Source: CAVIQK01 sp963644945
GTDB taxonomy: Bacteria > Bacillota > Clostridia > Christensenellales > DTU072
Direction: 5' to 3'
Length of the DNA: 5,493 bases
NCBI GenBank assembly: GCA_963644945.1
Contig: CAVIQK010000024.1
Location: forward strand, 1-5,493
The position numbers and the translations under genes were made by a program. The notes beneath the pieces are model-generated. The model did not search any database and was not told the DNA's origin. It saw only the letters and a list, made by a program, of their open reading frames with translations. Shown here piece after piece: positions 1 through 5,446 of this stretch (position 1 is its first letter; every line of letters begins with the position of its first letter).

Positions 1-20
1 CTTATAAACTAATAATATAA

Positions 21-49
21 ATAATATATTATTTTTCTATTAAAGTCAA
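21..49 (-). promoter_or_regulatory. candidate leftward sigma-A promoter
   Basis: On the minus strand a -35 box TTGACT (44-49) is followed after exactly 17 bases by a -10 box TATTAT (21-26). It would drive transcription leftward out of the window, implying a divergent gene left of position 1. The region is very AT-rich, so a chance -10 match is easy. The good -35 and exact spacing make it a moderate candidate. Confidence 0.4.
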
Positions 50-80
50 CACTATAAGAAGTGATATGTTCTTGCTTTTG

Positions 81-111
81 AAGGAGTCCGTGTGATATGA
101 TAAATGTATGA
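81..111 (+). promoter_or_regulatory. ribosome binding site and four-codon leader ORF before queH
   Basis: AAGGAG at 81-86 lies 21 bases before the queH ATG (108), too far for normal initiation, but 10 bases before another ATG at 97. That ATG opens a tiny ORF, Met-Ile-Asn-Val-stop, whose TGA (109-111) overlaps the queH start as ATGA. An in-frame stop at 93-95, with no start codon between it and 108, excludes an earlier queH start. Translational coupling is inferred. An indel in the leader is the alternative. Confidence 0.4.
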
Positions 112-749
112 TTGATTACAACCGTTTGTTTGAAGAAGAAATCCAAAAAGGTGAACATAAAAGACTTCTTTTGCATGTTTGTTGTGCACCTTGTCTTGCA
201 TCGGCAATTCTTAGAGTCAAAGACCATTTTGATTTGACTCTTTTTTACTACAACCCAAACATTAGACCTTTTGAGGAATACGAAAAGAGATTTTTTGAGA
301 TAGGAAAACTCCTAAGAGGACTAAACCTAGACAATGTGAATGTCATAAAAGGTGAATATGAGAAGGATGTTTTTGATACTTTTCTTATTCCTAAAAAAGA
401 TGAAAGAGAAGGTGGATCGAGGTGCATGGATTGCATCACGACAAGACTAGAGAAAACTGCAGAATTTGCAAGGAAAAACGGCTTCGATTTGTTTTCAACC
501 ACTCTTACTTCCAGTCCCCATAAGAATGCTCAATTTATAAATGAAAAAGGGATCGAACTCTCTTCTCAAACTTCTTTGTGGCTACCGTCCGACTTTAAGA
601 AAAAAGACGGGGTATTGGTAAGCAAAAAACTGTGTCAAGAGTATGAGATTTATAGGCAGAATTACTGCGGATGCGCTACGACCAATCGTGATGCGGTAAC
701 GTTGAAATCAACGTCCGATACCGCATCAGTCGTACTCAATAAGGAATGA
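108..749 (+). CDS. queH: epoxyqueuosine reductase QueH
   Basis: QueH reduces epoxyqueuosine to queuosine at the wobble base of tRNAs with GUN anticodons (Asp, Asn, His, Tyr), the last step of queuosine synthesis. It is an iron-sulfur enzyme that replaces cobalamin-dependent QueG in many bacteria. The 213-residue product shows the family pattern: LLLHVCCAPC (residues 20-29) with the CC-x2-C cysteines, FYYNPNIRP (46-54), RCMDC (105-109), TTLTSSPHKN (131-140), SDFKKKDG (161-168), and YRQNYCGC (182-189). All expected cysteines (25, 26, 29, 106, 109, 187, 189) are present, so it is probably active. The start at 108 is forced by a stop at 93-95, although the ribosome binding site is unusually far away. 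The last ~24 residues, after CGC, are a non-conserved tail whose DNA forms a long hairpin. No preQ1 riboswitch or clear promoter is visible upstream, so queH may belong to an operon entering from the left. It converges on the minus-strand genes at a shared terminator. Confidence 0.95.
   Translation: MIDYNRLFEEEIQKGEHKRLLLHVCCAPCLASAILRVKDHFDLTLFYYNPNIRPFEEYEKRFFEIGKLLRGLNLDNVNVIKGEYEKDVFDTFLIPKKDEREGGSRCMDCITTRLEKTAEFARKNGFDLFSTTLTSSPHKNAQFINEKGIELSSQTSLWLPSDFKKKDGVLVSKKLCQEYEIYRQNYCGCATTNRDAVTLKSTSDTASVVLNKE
689..728. repeat. long inverted repeat inside the 3' end of queH
   Basis: Bases 689-704 pair with 709-714 and 719-728: TGATGCGGTA pairs with TACCGCATCA and ACGTTG with CAACGT, all Watson-Crick. 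This gives 16 pairs, a four-base loop (AAAT, 705-708) and a four-base bulge (CCGA, 715-718). It encodes roughly residues 195-207 of QueH, past the conserved core, and has no U-tract, so it is not a standard terminator. It could be a REP-like or miniature-element remnant, or an mRNA 3'-end stabiliser. Confidence 0.75.
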
Positions 750-848
750 CCTCATTCTGCCAAAATTTGGTCCGTTCTTCTACTTTTGTTTCTTGATCTA
801 GAAACTTTGTTATCTATTTTTTGAGTGGTTTGTTTTGTTTTATAACAT

Positions 849-883
849 AAAAAAAGCTTGGGGCAAACCCCAAGCAATTTTTA
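849..883. terminator. bidirectional intrinsic terminator
   Basis: GCTTGGGG (857-864) and CCCCAAGC (869-876) form a perfect 8-bp stem around a CAAA loop. It is followed on the plus strand by AATTTTT and flanked on the other side by eight A's (849-856), which give a U-tract on the minus strand. It can therefore end queH transcription from the left and the minus-strand genes from the right. It sits 18 bases beyond the stop of the small membrane gene. Confidence 0.92.
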
Positions 884-894
884 TCAAAATTTTG

Positions 895-1119
895 TTAGCA
901 ATTAAGTAGTCTGAAAATTTTGCCGCCAACAATCATCGAAACGAGGTCGAGTACCCAAATGAGCCATCCACCGAAAATACGAATGATGCCTGCAACAACT
1001 TTACCTTCGCTAAATCTGGTAACTACTCCCAAAATCCATGCGGTGAAGGGGATAATTGCAAGTATGATGTTGACTATTCTAGAATTGATTCCAAGATAAT
1101 CTCTTTTGCCTTTTGCCAT
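895..1119 (-). CDS. small two-helix membrane protein, unknown function
   Basis: I do not recognise a named family. The 74-residue product starts MAKGKRDYLG and has two hydrophobic segments, about residues 15-34 and 41-65, joined by a short polar loop (RFSEGK, 35-40). It ends in a short tail with a terminal Cys. The basic N-terminus suggests a cytoplasmic N-terminus, putting both ends inside the cell. The ATG at 1119 is chosen because GGAGGT (1127-1132) lies seven bases upstream; a longer version from a TTG at 1134 would start inside that ribosome binding site. The gene has its own promoter (1170-1198) and ends just before a strong terminator. It also lies 94 bases downstream of the metallophosphoesterase gene with no terminator between them, so read-through is possible. 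Similar small two-helix proteins are common in Clostridia. The layout recalls Pmp3/YqaE stress peptides, but the sequence match is too weak to assign it. Confidence 0.8.
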   Translation of the reverse strand: MAKGKRDYLGINSRIVNIILAIIPFTAWILGVVTRFSEGKVVAGIIRIFGGWLIWVLDLVSMIVGGKIFRLLNC

Positions 1120-1146
1120 AAAATTTACCTCCAATAATTAGTCTTT

Positions 1147-1163
1147 ATCAATGTTTTATTGAT
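1147..1163. repeat. small palindrome at the promoter of the 74-residue gene
   Basis: ATCAAT (1147-1152) and ATTGAT (1158-1163) form a perfect 6-bp inverted repeat with a five-base spacer. It lies 6-23 bases beyond the -10 box, covering the expected transcription start. That is a typical place for a repressor operator. Short AT-rich palindromes also arise by chance, so this is suggestive only. Confidence 0.35.
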
Positions 1164-1169
1164 GTTATT

Positions 1170-1198
1170 ATAATATCATACAACAATTTGTTTGTAAA
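1170..1198 (-). promoter_or_regulatory. sigma-A promoter for the 74-residue membrane gene
   Basis: On the minus strand TTTACA (1193-1198) is followed after 17 bases by TATTAT (1170-1175). Transcription would start near 1163, giving a leader of about 44 bases before the ATG at 1119. The promoter begins only 16 bases beyond the metallophosphoesterase stop. Confidence 0.65.
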
Positions 1199-1213
1199 TA
1201 AAGAAAGAGAAAT

Positions 1214-2377
1214 TTAGTTATATTTTATTGTTGTATTGTACAAAGGATTGCCGTTTTGGTCCCTAAACGTCACGATTATGGAGCCGTCACTTACGGAAAA
1301 CGTAGTAAATCCGTGATGGGTGCCGTCTCTAAAATAACTTTCGGCTTGGGTCGGGATGCTGTTTTCTGCATACGTACTGCCACCGAACGGGCCGACTAGA
1401 ATGTAATTGACGGAGTTTTGAGTCATGTGTTCCATTGTGTGAATATGACCGCTTACGACTATGTCAACACCGTACCGCTCGAATATGGGGCAGACCTTTG
1501 CGATCATCGCATTAAAATCATACCACTTGGCTTTGCCTAAAGAACCGCCTGTTGCATAGTAATAGCCATGTGACTGGACTACTACGCAATCGCTTGCCGG
1601 GTAGGACGAGAGCGTCTTTTCCAACCATTTTAAGGAGTCTTCGGTGACATCGTCTTCGTATCCTATCATATTGAAAATTACCCAATGAACGTTGGGAGCA
1701 AGTTCGAGAACGTGGTTTTCAGAAGTTTCGCCCTTTTGAAATGCATTGTGGAAGTTTTTTGTCGATCCTACCAAAATATCGTGATTGCCTTCGACAAAAT
1801 GTATTTTTTGCGTGCCGAAATACTCTTCCATGTCGGCAATTGCCTCTTTATAATACGATTTGTTGGAACCTACGTCTACTACGTCTCCGCCATGGATCGT
1901 AAGATCGTAACCGCTTTTTGAAATGTAGTTCATGATATCGTGGCGTGCTTCGGGGCTAGAACTGCTTGCTCCGTAATGAGAGTCGGAGACAACTGCAATA
2001 TTTAATTCTTCGTCGTCCGAAAAGTCGGTAAGATATGAATCTGACGAGGAATAAAAATTGAGTTTGCAATCAAGATTTTTGCCGTTGTTTAGAACTGAAA
2101 GGGTGGAAAATACTGCAATAACCGCTACGGTTATAATGGCGGAATAAACACAAAAAATGACGTTTAACTTGGGGAATTTTAGGGATAAAATGCCCAAAAT
2201 CACCGCTACGACGGCACAAAGCGCCGTAAATACAACCATGGCTACCGCAAAATATTCCCATGCGACAAGTCCTGCAAAACCGGTTGTAGAATACGCCCAA
2301 ATTATCAACGATATAGGGAGAACGGTTGCGATAATTGTAAATGCAATTTTGAAAATGGTTTGGTTATTTTTAGTCAT
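1214..2377 (-). CDS. membrane-anchored metallophosphoesterase
   Basis: This is a calcineurin-like metallophosphoesterase of 387 residues with an N-terminal membrane domain. Three hydrophobic helices lie at about residues 8-29, 37-64 and 71-96, and the catalytic domain begins near residue 125. All dimetal-site motifs are present: D132-x-H134 in VVSDSHYG, GGD (163-165), GNHD (197-200), H270 in QSHGYY and GHIH (310-313). The family hydrolyses phosphomono- or diesters using two metal ions; the substrate cannot be read from the sequence. With three helices and a cytoplasmic N-terminus the catalytic domain would be outside the cell, but topology is uncertain. The start lies 12 bases after the stop of the upstream acyltransferase gene and has no clear ribosome binding site, so translation probably depends on reinitiation. 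The partner gene suggests a phospholipid or envelope precursor as substrate (inference). Cyclic-nucleotide or protein phosphatase activity cannot be excluded. Confidence 0.92.
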   Translation of the reverse strand: MTKNNQTIFKIAFTIIATVLPISLIIWAYSTTGFAGLVAWEYFAVAMVVFTALCAVVAVILGILSLKFPKLNVIFCVYSAIITVAVIAVFSTLSVLNNGKNLDCKLNFYSSSDSYLTDFSDDEELNIAVVSDSHYGASSSSPEARHDIMNYISKSGYDLTIHGGDVVDVGSNKSYYKEAIADMEEYFGTQKIHFVEGNHDILVGSTKNFHNAFQKGETSENHVLELAPNVHWVIFNMIGYEDDVTEDSLKWLEKTLSSYPASDCVVVQSHGYYYATGGSLGKAKWYDFNAMIAKVCPIFERYGVDIVVSGHIHTMEHMTQNSVNYILVGPFGGSTYAENSIPTQAESYFRDGTHHGFTTFSVSDGSIIVTFRDQNGNPLYNTTIKYN

Positions 2378-2389
2378 TTTAGAATTGTG

Positions 2390-3226
2390 TTAGTCGGAAC
2401 GGCGACAATTTACTGAATTGAAATAGGCTTCGTCTGACGGGGAATATTCTCCGTAGCATCTATAAAATTCGTTGTTGACAAATTCGGCTTTGCGGTGCGG
2501 AGGAAGAGATTCGCCCATACGAGTGATTTCTTGTTGGATATATTCGGTTATTCTACTTCTTTCGTCTTTTGCACTGTTGTCGGGATCATATTCCACCGGA
2601 GCCCCAACATAGATGTTCATAATGTCCATAGGAATATATACGGGATAAAATTTGACGGTTTTTTTCGTCTTTTTGTAGTAGGCTCTTGCTATATCGACAA
2701 AACCCTCGTTGAGATAGTGGACATAAGGGGAATATGCTCCTATTTGAAGGCCTTTTTCTTGAGATTCTTCCGAATGTTTGAAATAGGCTTCCGGGAAAAC
2801 TACCACGTTTTTGCCGCTTTCTAAGGTTTCTACCGAGTCTTTGTAGGCTTTGATTACTCCTGCGGGGGAGCGGTCTATCCATATAGGATTATTTGCCCTA
2901 AGCAGGGGAATTAGAAGGAATTTTATAATTCTTGACAACATTCTCCAAAACCATTTAAGTTTTTGGCCTCTGCCATAGAGAAAATTGTGGAATATGAAAT
3001 TGGGGGCGACTTTTTTATCGTTGAGATATCCAATAACCCACGGACGTATGGGGCGATCAAAATATAAAATCATCGTCGAGGGGCCCGTTGCGGTCGAATG
3101 AGTGGGGACGTAGATAGCGACTTCGTCTTCAGGTGTTTCTGTCGCTCTGATTACTTCTCTTTTCGGGAAAACTTTGCGAGCAAGCCACTCCATAAATCTA
3201 TAATAAATGTTGCGTTTTGTTATCAT
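2390..3226 (-). CDS. PlsC-like acyltransferase, divergent active site
   Basis: The 278-residue product resembles the PlsC/LPLAT glycerophospholipid acyltransferases, which move an acyl chain to a lysophospholipid or related acceptor at the inner membrane face. Matches are the block-I-like YVPTHSTATGPS (39-50), an IDRS block (117-120), VVVFPEA (141-147) in place of the usual FPEGTRS, and FYPVYIP (193-199). The catalytic HX4D motif is altered: His43 is present, but position 48, where Asp is expected, is Gly. It may be inactive, use another acid, or belong to a distinct subfamily. A hydrophobic stretch at 101-109 may touch the membrane. The start at 3226 is chosen because GAGGT lies just upstream and a near-consensus promoter (3243-3271) sits inside any longer reading frame, which could run to 3358. 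The metallophosphoesterase gene follows after 12 bases, so the two are probably co-transcribed and work in one pathway. Confidence 0.8.
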   Translation of the reverse strand: MITKRNIYYRFMEWLARKVFPKREVIRATETPEDEVAIYVPTHSTATGPSTMILYFDRPIRPWVIGYLNDKKVAPNFIFHNFLYGRGQKLKWFWRMLSRIIKFLLIPLLRANNPIWIDRSPAGVIKAYKDSVETLESGKNVVVFPEAYFKHSEESQEKGLQIGAYSPYVHYLNEGFVDIARAYYKKTKKTVKFYPVYIPMDIMNIYVGAPVEYDPDNSAKDERSRITEYIQQEITRMGESLPPHRKAEFVNNEFYRCYGEYSPSDEAYFNSVNCRRSD

Positions 3227-3242
3227 ATTTACCTCGTTTTTT

Positions 3243-3271
3243 ATTATAGCATCCCCTACTGTTTTAGTCAA
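3243..3271 (-). promoter_or_regulatory. near-consensus sigma-A promoter of the acyltransferase-phosphoesterase unit
   Basis: On the minus strand TTGACT (3266-3271) is followed after 17 bases by a perfect TATAAT (3243-3248), preceded by TGC as an extended -10. Transcription should start near 3236, only about 10 bases before the ATG at 3226, leaving the GAGGT ribosome binding site (3231-3235) at the very 5' end of the mRNA. This is strong evidence against starts upstream of 3226. Confidence 0.88.
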
Positions 3272-3342
3272 TACAATGAGAATATTGGCACTGTAGAAAT
3301 TTGCTTTCTTACTACAAAAAGCCAAGTATTGATGAAAATTGT

Positions 3343-3371
3343 TTGACCTAAAAATCAATATGTGATAGTAT
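3343..3371 (+). promoter_or_regulatory. promoter of the tRNA-Ala gene
   Basis: TTGACC (3343-3348) is followed after 17 bases by TAGTAT (3366-3371), a weak -10 box overlapping a better TATAAA (3369-3374) at a longer spacing. Transcription would begin a few bases before the tRNA 5' end at 3382. It points away from the acyltransferase promoter at 3243-3271. Confidence 0.6.
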
Positions 3372-3381
3372 AAAAAAGCTT

Positions 3382-3457
3382 GGGGGCATAGCTCAGTTGG
3401 TAGAGCGATACGTTCGCAACGTATAGGTCAGGGGTTCGAATCCCCTTGTCTCCACCA
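3382..3457 (+). tRNA. tRNA-Ala (anticodon CGC)
   Basis: A full 76-base cloverleaf can be folded. The acceptor stem pairs 3382-3388 with 3447-3453. The D arm is GCTC/GAGC (3391-3406), and the anticodon stem ATACG/CGTAT encloses the loop TTCGCAA (3413-3419). The T arm is AGGGG/CCCCT with loop TTCGAAT (3430-3446), followed by discriminator A and an encoded CCA (3455-3457). The anticodon is CGC, reading Ala codon GCG. The acceptor stem carries a G3-U70 wobble pair, the classic alanine identity element, which independently supports the assignment; a second wobble pair is at 5-68. The gene stands alone, with its own promoter and terminator. Confidence 0.98.
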
Positions 3458-3471
3458 ATTTTAAAATGACG

Positions 3472-3503
3472 ACATTCTGTAGGAATTTACAGGATGTTTT
3501 TTT
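3472..3503 (+). terminator. intrinsic terminator after tRNA-Ala
   Basis: ACATTCTGTA (3472-3481) pairs with TACAGGATGT (3488-3497) over 10 positions, one of them G-U, around a six-base loop. A run of seven T's (3497-3503) follows. It lies 14 bases after the tRNA. Confidence 0.9.
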
Positions 3504-3592
3504 ATGCACTATATGAAGTATAAGAAACAAATAAACCTATAAAGTCGTATGAATAAGGTGTTAGAGAAATACTAATAACCAAATATATAAGG

Positions 3593-3613
3593 TCGGCGAT
3601 GTTGCCGATTTTT
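3593..3613 (+). terminator. small hairpin with T-run upstream of the surface-protein gene
   Basis: TCGGCG (3593-3598) pairs with TGCCGA (3603-3608), including one G-U pair, around an ATGT loop. Five T's follow, then further AT-rich sequence. It has the form of a weak terminator. The 90 bases between the tRNA terminator and this hairpin hold no convincing ORF or promoter, so its transcript is unknown. It may insulate the next promoter or end a short RNA. Confidence 0.5.
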
Positions 3614-3641
3614 AATTTTATTAAAAATAAACATTACACAC

Positions 3642-3670
3642 TTGAAATTTGATTTTTGGTTTGATAAAAT
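3642..3670 (+). promoter_or_regulatory. promoter of the surface-protein gene
   Basis: TTGAAA (3642-3647) is followed after 17 bases by TAAAAT (3665-3670), preceded by TGA as an extended -10. Transcription should start near 3677, directly at the AAAAGGAG ribosome binding site (3677-3684), which is seven bases before the ATG at 3692. As at the acyltransferase gene, the leader is very short. Confidence 0.75.
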
Positions 3671-3691
3671 TTAGGTAAAAGGAGTTGTATT

Positions 3692-5353
3692 ATGGAAGAA
3701 AAAGAAAACATCGAACAAACAGAAAACATCGAACAAACTGAAAACGTCGAACAAGAAGAAAACATTGAACAATCAGAAAACGTTGAACAGAAAGAAAACG
3801 TTGAAGAAAAAGAAAACAATGAAGAAAAATTCTTAACCAAATGTAAAAACACATTTAAAAAGAATAATTATTTTTGGACTAAGATTGCAGCTGCAATAGC
3901 GGTGGTTTTATTAATAATTATTCTCATTGTATCACTTGTTAATTGTAATGGACATAAGGGTGAACCAAATGGCAAACATGAGCATACAATGGTAAGTGTT
4001 GCAGAAGTAGATGCAATTTGTACAACTGATGGAACAAAAGCTTATTATAAGTGTTCTACTTGTGATAAATTATTTACAGATGACAAAGGTACACAAGAAA
4101 CAACATTAGATCAATTAAAGATAAATGCATTAGGACATAATTTAATTCATCATGATGCAGTTGCAGCATCATGTACAACTGACGGAAATGCAGAATATTG
4201 GTCATGCTCAGTATGTAATAAACTATTTAAAGATTCTGAAGGAAAAAATGAAACTACATTAGATCAATTAAAAATAAATGCATTAGGACATACTGAAACT
4301 CATCATTCAAAAGTTAATCCTACTAAAAATTCAACCGGTACAATTGAATATTGGTCATGCTCAAGATGTAGCAAGAATTATAGCGATTTAGAATGCGTTA
4401 CTGAAGTTACAGATATAACCATTCCTGCAATAATTACATATACATCAGATAATAATTCATTATATTTTGGTTCTTATCCTCAAACTAAAGTAACAGATAA
4501 CAAATTAATTTCAACACTAAATACAACTGCAGGAACTCTTCCTACATCAAGTGATAAGTATAAATGGACTGATTATGGCTATTATGTATCAAATAAGGTA
4601 TCAAGTTATATGTATTATATTGATATAGATCAAAATAAAGATGGAACTAATGACTATCGAGGTGTATATTTTACACAATATAGACCAAATGCTATAAACT
4701 TTTCAAGTTCAGACAATTATCAATCTTCAAATTCTTATTCATCAAATACGGTGTATTGGTTTAAATATGAGCCAATAAAGTGGAATATACTAAAGAAAGA
4801 GACCAATAAGGCTTTAATAATATCAGAATTATTATTAGATTCACAAGATTTTAATTATACTTTCGATCAAAGAAGTAATATATCCGATTATCAAAATACT
4901 GCTTCAACAGGCACTATTTATTCAAATAACTATATGTATTCTCATATACGTTCATGGCTTAATACTACATTCTACGATACTGCATTTGATACTTTAGAAA
5001 AACAAATTATAGAGACAACATTAGTTGATAATAGTGGTTCATCTTTATCTGAATCAACAGAAGCTACTTATATATGTAGTAATACAAATGATAAGATATT
5101 CTTATTGTCTTTTAAAGAAGCAAATACTTACTATTCTTCTAATACTGCACGTCAAACAAAGGGCTCTGATTATGCAAAGAGTCAAGGAATTTATGTAGAT
5201 GCTTCTAGTGGTAATTCTCATTATTGGCTTCGCACACCTCAAATATATGATGAATTTGCGGCAGATTGTGTCCGTTTCCCGGGAGACATCAGCAGCGCTT
5301 ACGTCAATTATACTGGTTATGGTGTTCGTGCGGCATGCTGGATTAATTTGTAA
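3692..5353 (+). CDS. membrane-anchored surface protein with Cys-rich repeats and DUF6273-like domain
   Basis: The 553-residue product has four parts. Residues 5-46 are seven tandem acidic hexapeptides (ENIEQT-like), probably helical or disordered in the cytoplasm. A Lys-rich stretch precedes one membrane helix (about 65-84), predicting N-in, C-out topology. Residues 98-247 hold three 51-residue modules with C-x2-C pairs at 121/124, 172/175 and 223/226; the first two add Cys110 and Cys161. Such modules recur in surface proteins of gut Firmicutes. Residues 257-553 match the DUF6273 pattern: LYFGSYPQT (257-265), YRGVYFTQYRP (322-332), YEPIKWNIL (359-367), IRSWLN (419-424), KIFLLSFKEA (468-477), YWLRTP (511-516) and a GVRAACWINL ending. 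That C-terminus resembles the formylglycine-enzyme/C-type-lectin fold, suggesting ligand binding, but the function is unknown. A clear ribosome binding site supports the start. The gene body is much more AT-rich than neighbouring genes, suggesting acquisition, while the last ~90 bases are GC-rich. It is monocistronic by its promoter and terminator. Confidence 0.85.
   Translation: MEEKENIEQTENIEQTENVEQEENIEQSENVEQKENVEEKENNEEKFLTKCKNTFKKNNYFWTKIAAAIAVVLLIIILIVSLVNCNGHKGEPNGKHEHTMVSVAEVDAICTTDGTKAYYKCSTCDKLFTDDKGTQETTLDQLKINALGHNLIHHDAVAASCTTDGNAEYWSCSVCNKLFKDSEGKNETTLDQLKINALGHTETHHSKVNPTKNSTGTIEYWSCSRCSKNYSDLECVTEVTDITIPAIITYTSDNNSLYFGSYPQTKVTDNKLISTLNTTAGTLPTSSDKYKWTDYGYYVSNKVSSYMYYIDIDQNKDGTNDYRGVYFTQYRPNAINFSSSDNYQSSNSYSSNTVYWFKYEPIKWNILKKETNKALIISELLLDSQDFNYTFDQRSNISDYQNTASTGTIYSNNYMYSHIRSWLNTTFYDTAFDTLEKQIIETTLVDNSGSSLSESTEATYICSNTNDKIFLLSFKEANTYYSSNTARQTKGSDYAKSQGIYVDASSGNSHYWLRTPQIYDEFAADCVRFPGDISSAYVNYTGYGVRAACWINL
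3704..3829 (+). repeat. seven 18-bp tandem repeats in the N-terminal coding region
   Basis: Seven in-frame 18-bp units starting GAAAAC encode the hexapeptides ENIEQT, ENIEQT, ENVEQE, ENIEQS, ENVEQK, ENVEEK and ENNEEK. The first two units differ by a single base and later units diverge progressively. Copy number could change by slippage without breaking the frame. Confidence 0.93.
3983..4432 (+). repeat. three 153-bp Cys-module repeats within the surface protein
   Basis: The C-x2-C pairs recur every 51 codons. Between the first two modules the stretches 4103-4139 and 4256-4292 differ at only one of 37 bases, encoding the shared TTLDQLKINALGH, which points to recent duplication or conversion. 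The third module keeps EYWSCSxC but lacks the first Cys and that linker, so it is a diverged end cap. Confidence 0.85.
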
Positions 5354-5446
5354 AAACAAAAGAAATACATTTTAATCTCAAAACATTATGAATGATATAA
5401 AATCAACCACATATTGATTTTATAGAAAGATTAAAAATTTAAAAAA

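Noticed and set aside
60..107. Possible preQ1 riboswitch in the queH leader
   Set aside because: No preQ1-type stem plus A-rich tail or pseudoknot could be traced, and the space is only about 50 bases.
9..227. Minus-strand ORF of 72 residues across the queH start
   Set aside because: It overlaps the conserved start of queH antisense, has no family resemblance and is not supported by a ribosome binding site.
1120..1134. TTG start at 1134 for the 74-residue membrane protein
   Set aside because: It overlaps the GGAGGT ribosome binding site that serves the ATG at 1119.
3227..3358. 44-residue N-terminal extension of the acyltransferase
   Set aside because: The near-consensus promoter lies within it, and a ribosome binding site directly precedes the ATG at 3226.
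3634..3852. Minus-strand Cys/Ser-rich ORF with repeated CSMFS-like units
   Set aside because: It is the antisense shadow of the 18-bp tandem repeats encoding the ENxEQx tail.
5399..5421. AT-rich inverted repeat AAAATCAA/TTGATTTT after the surface-protein gene
   Set aside because: It has no T-run and low pairing strength; the hairpin at 5447-5466 is the convincing terminator. It is also not close enough to the coding end to claim as a retroelement cruciform.
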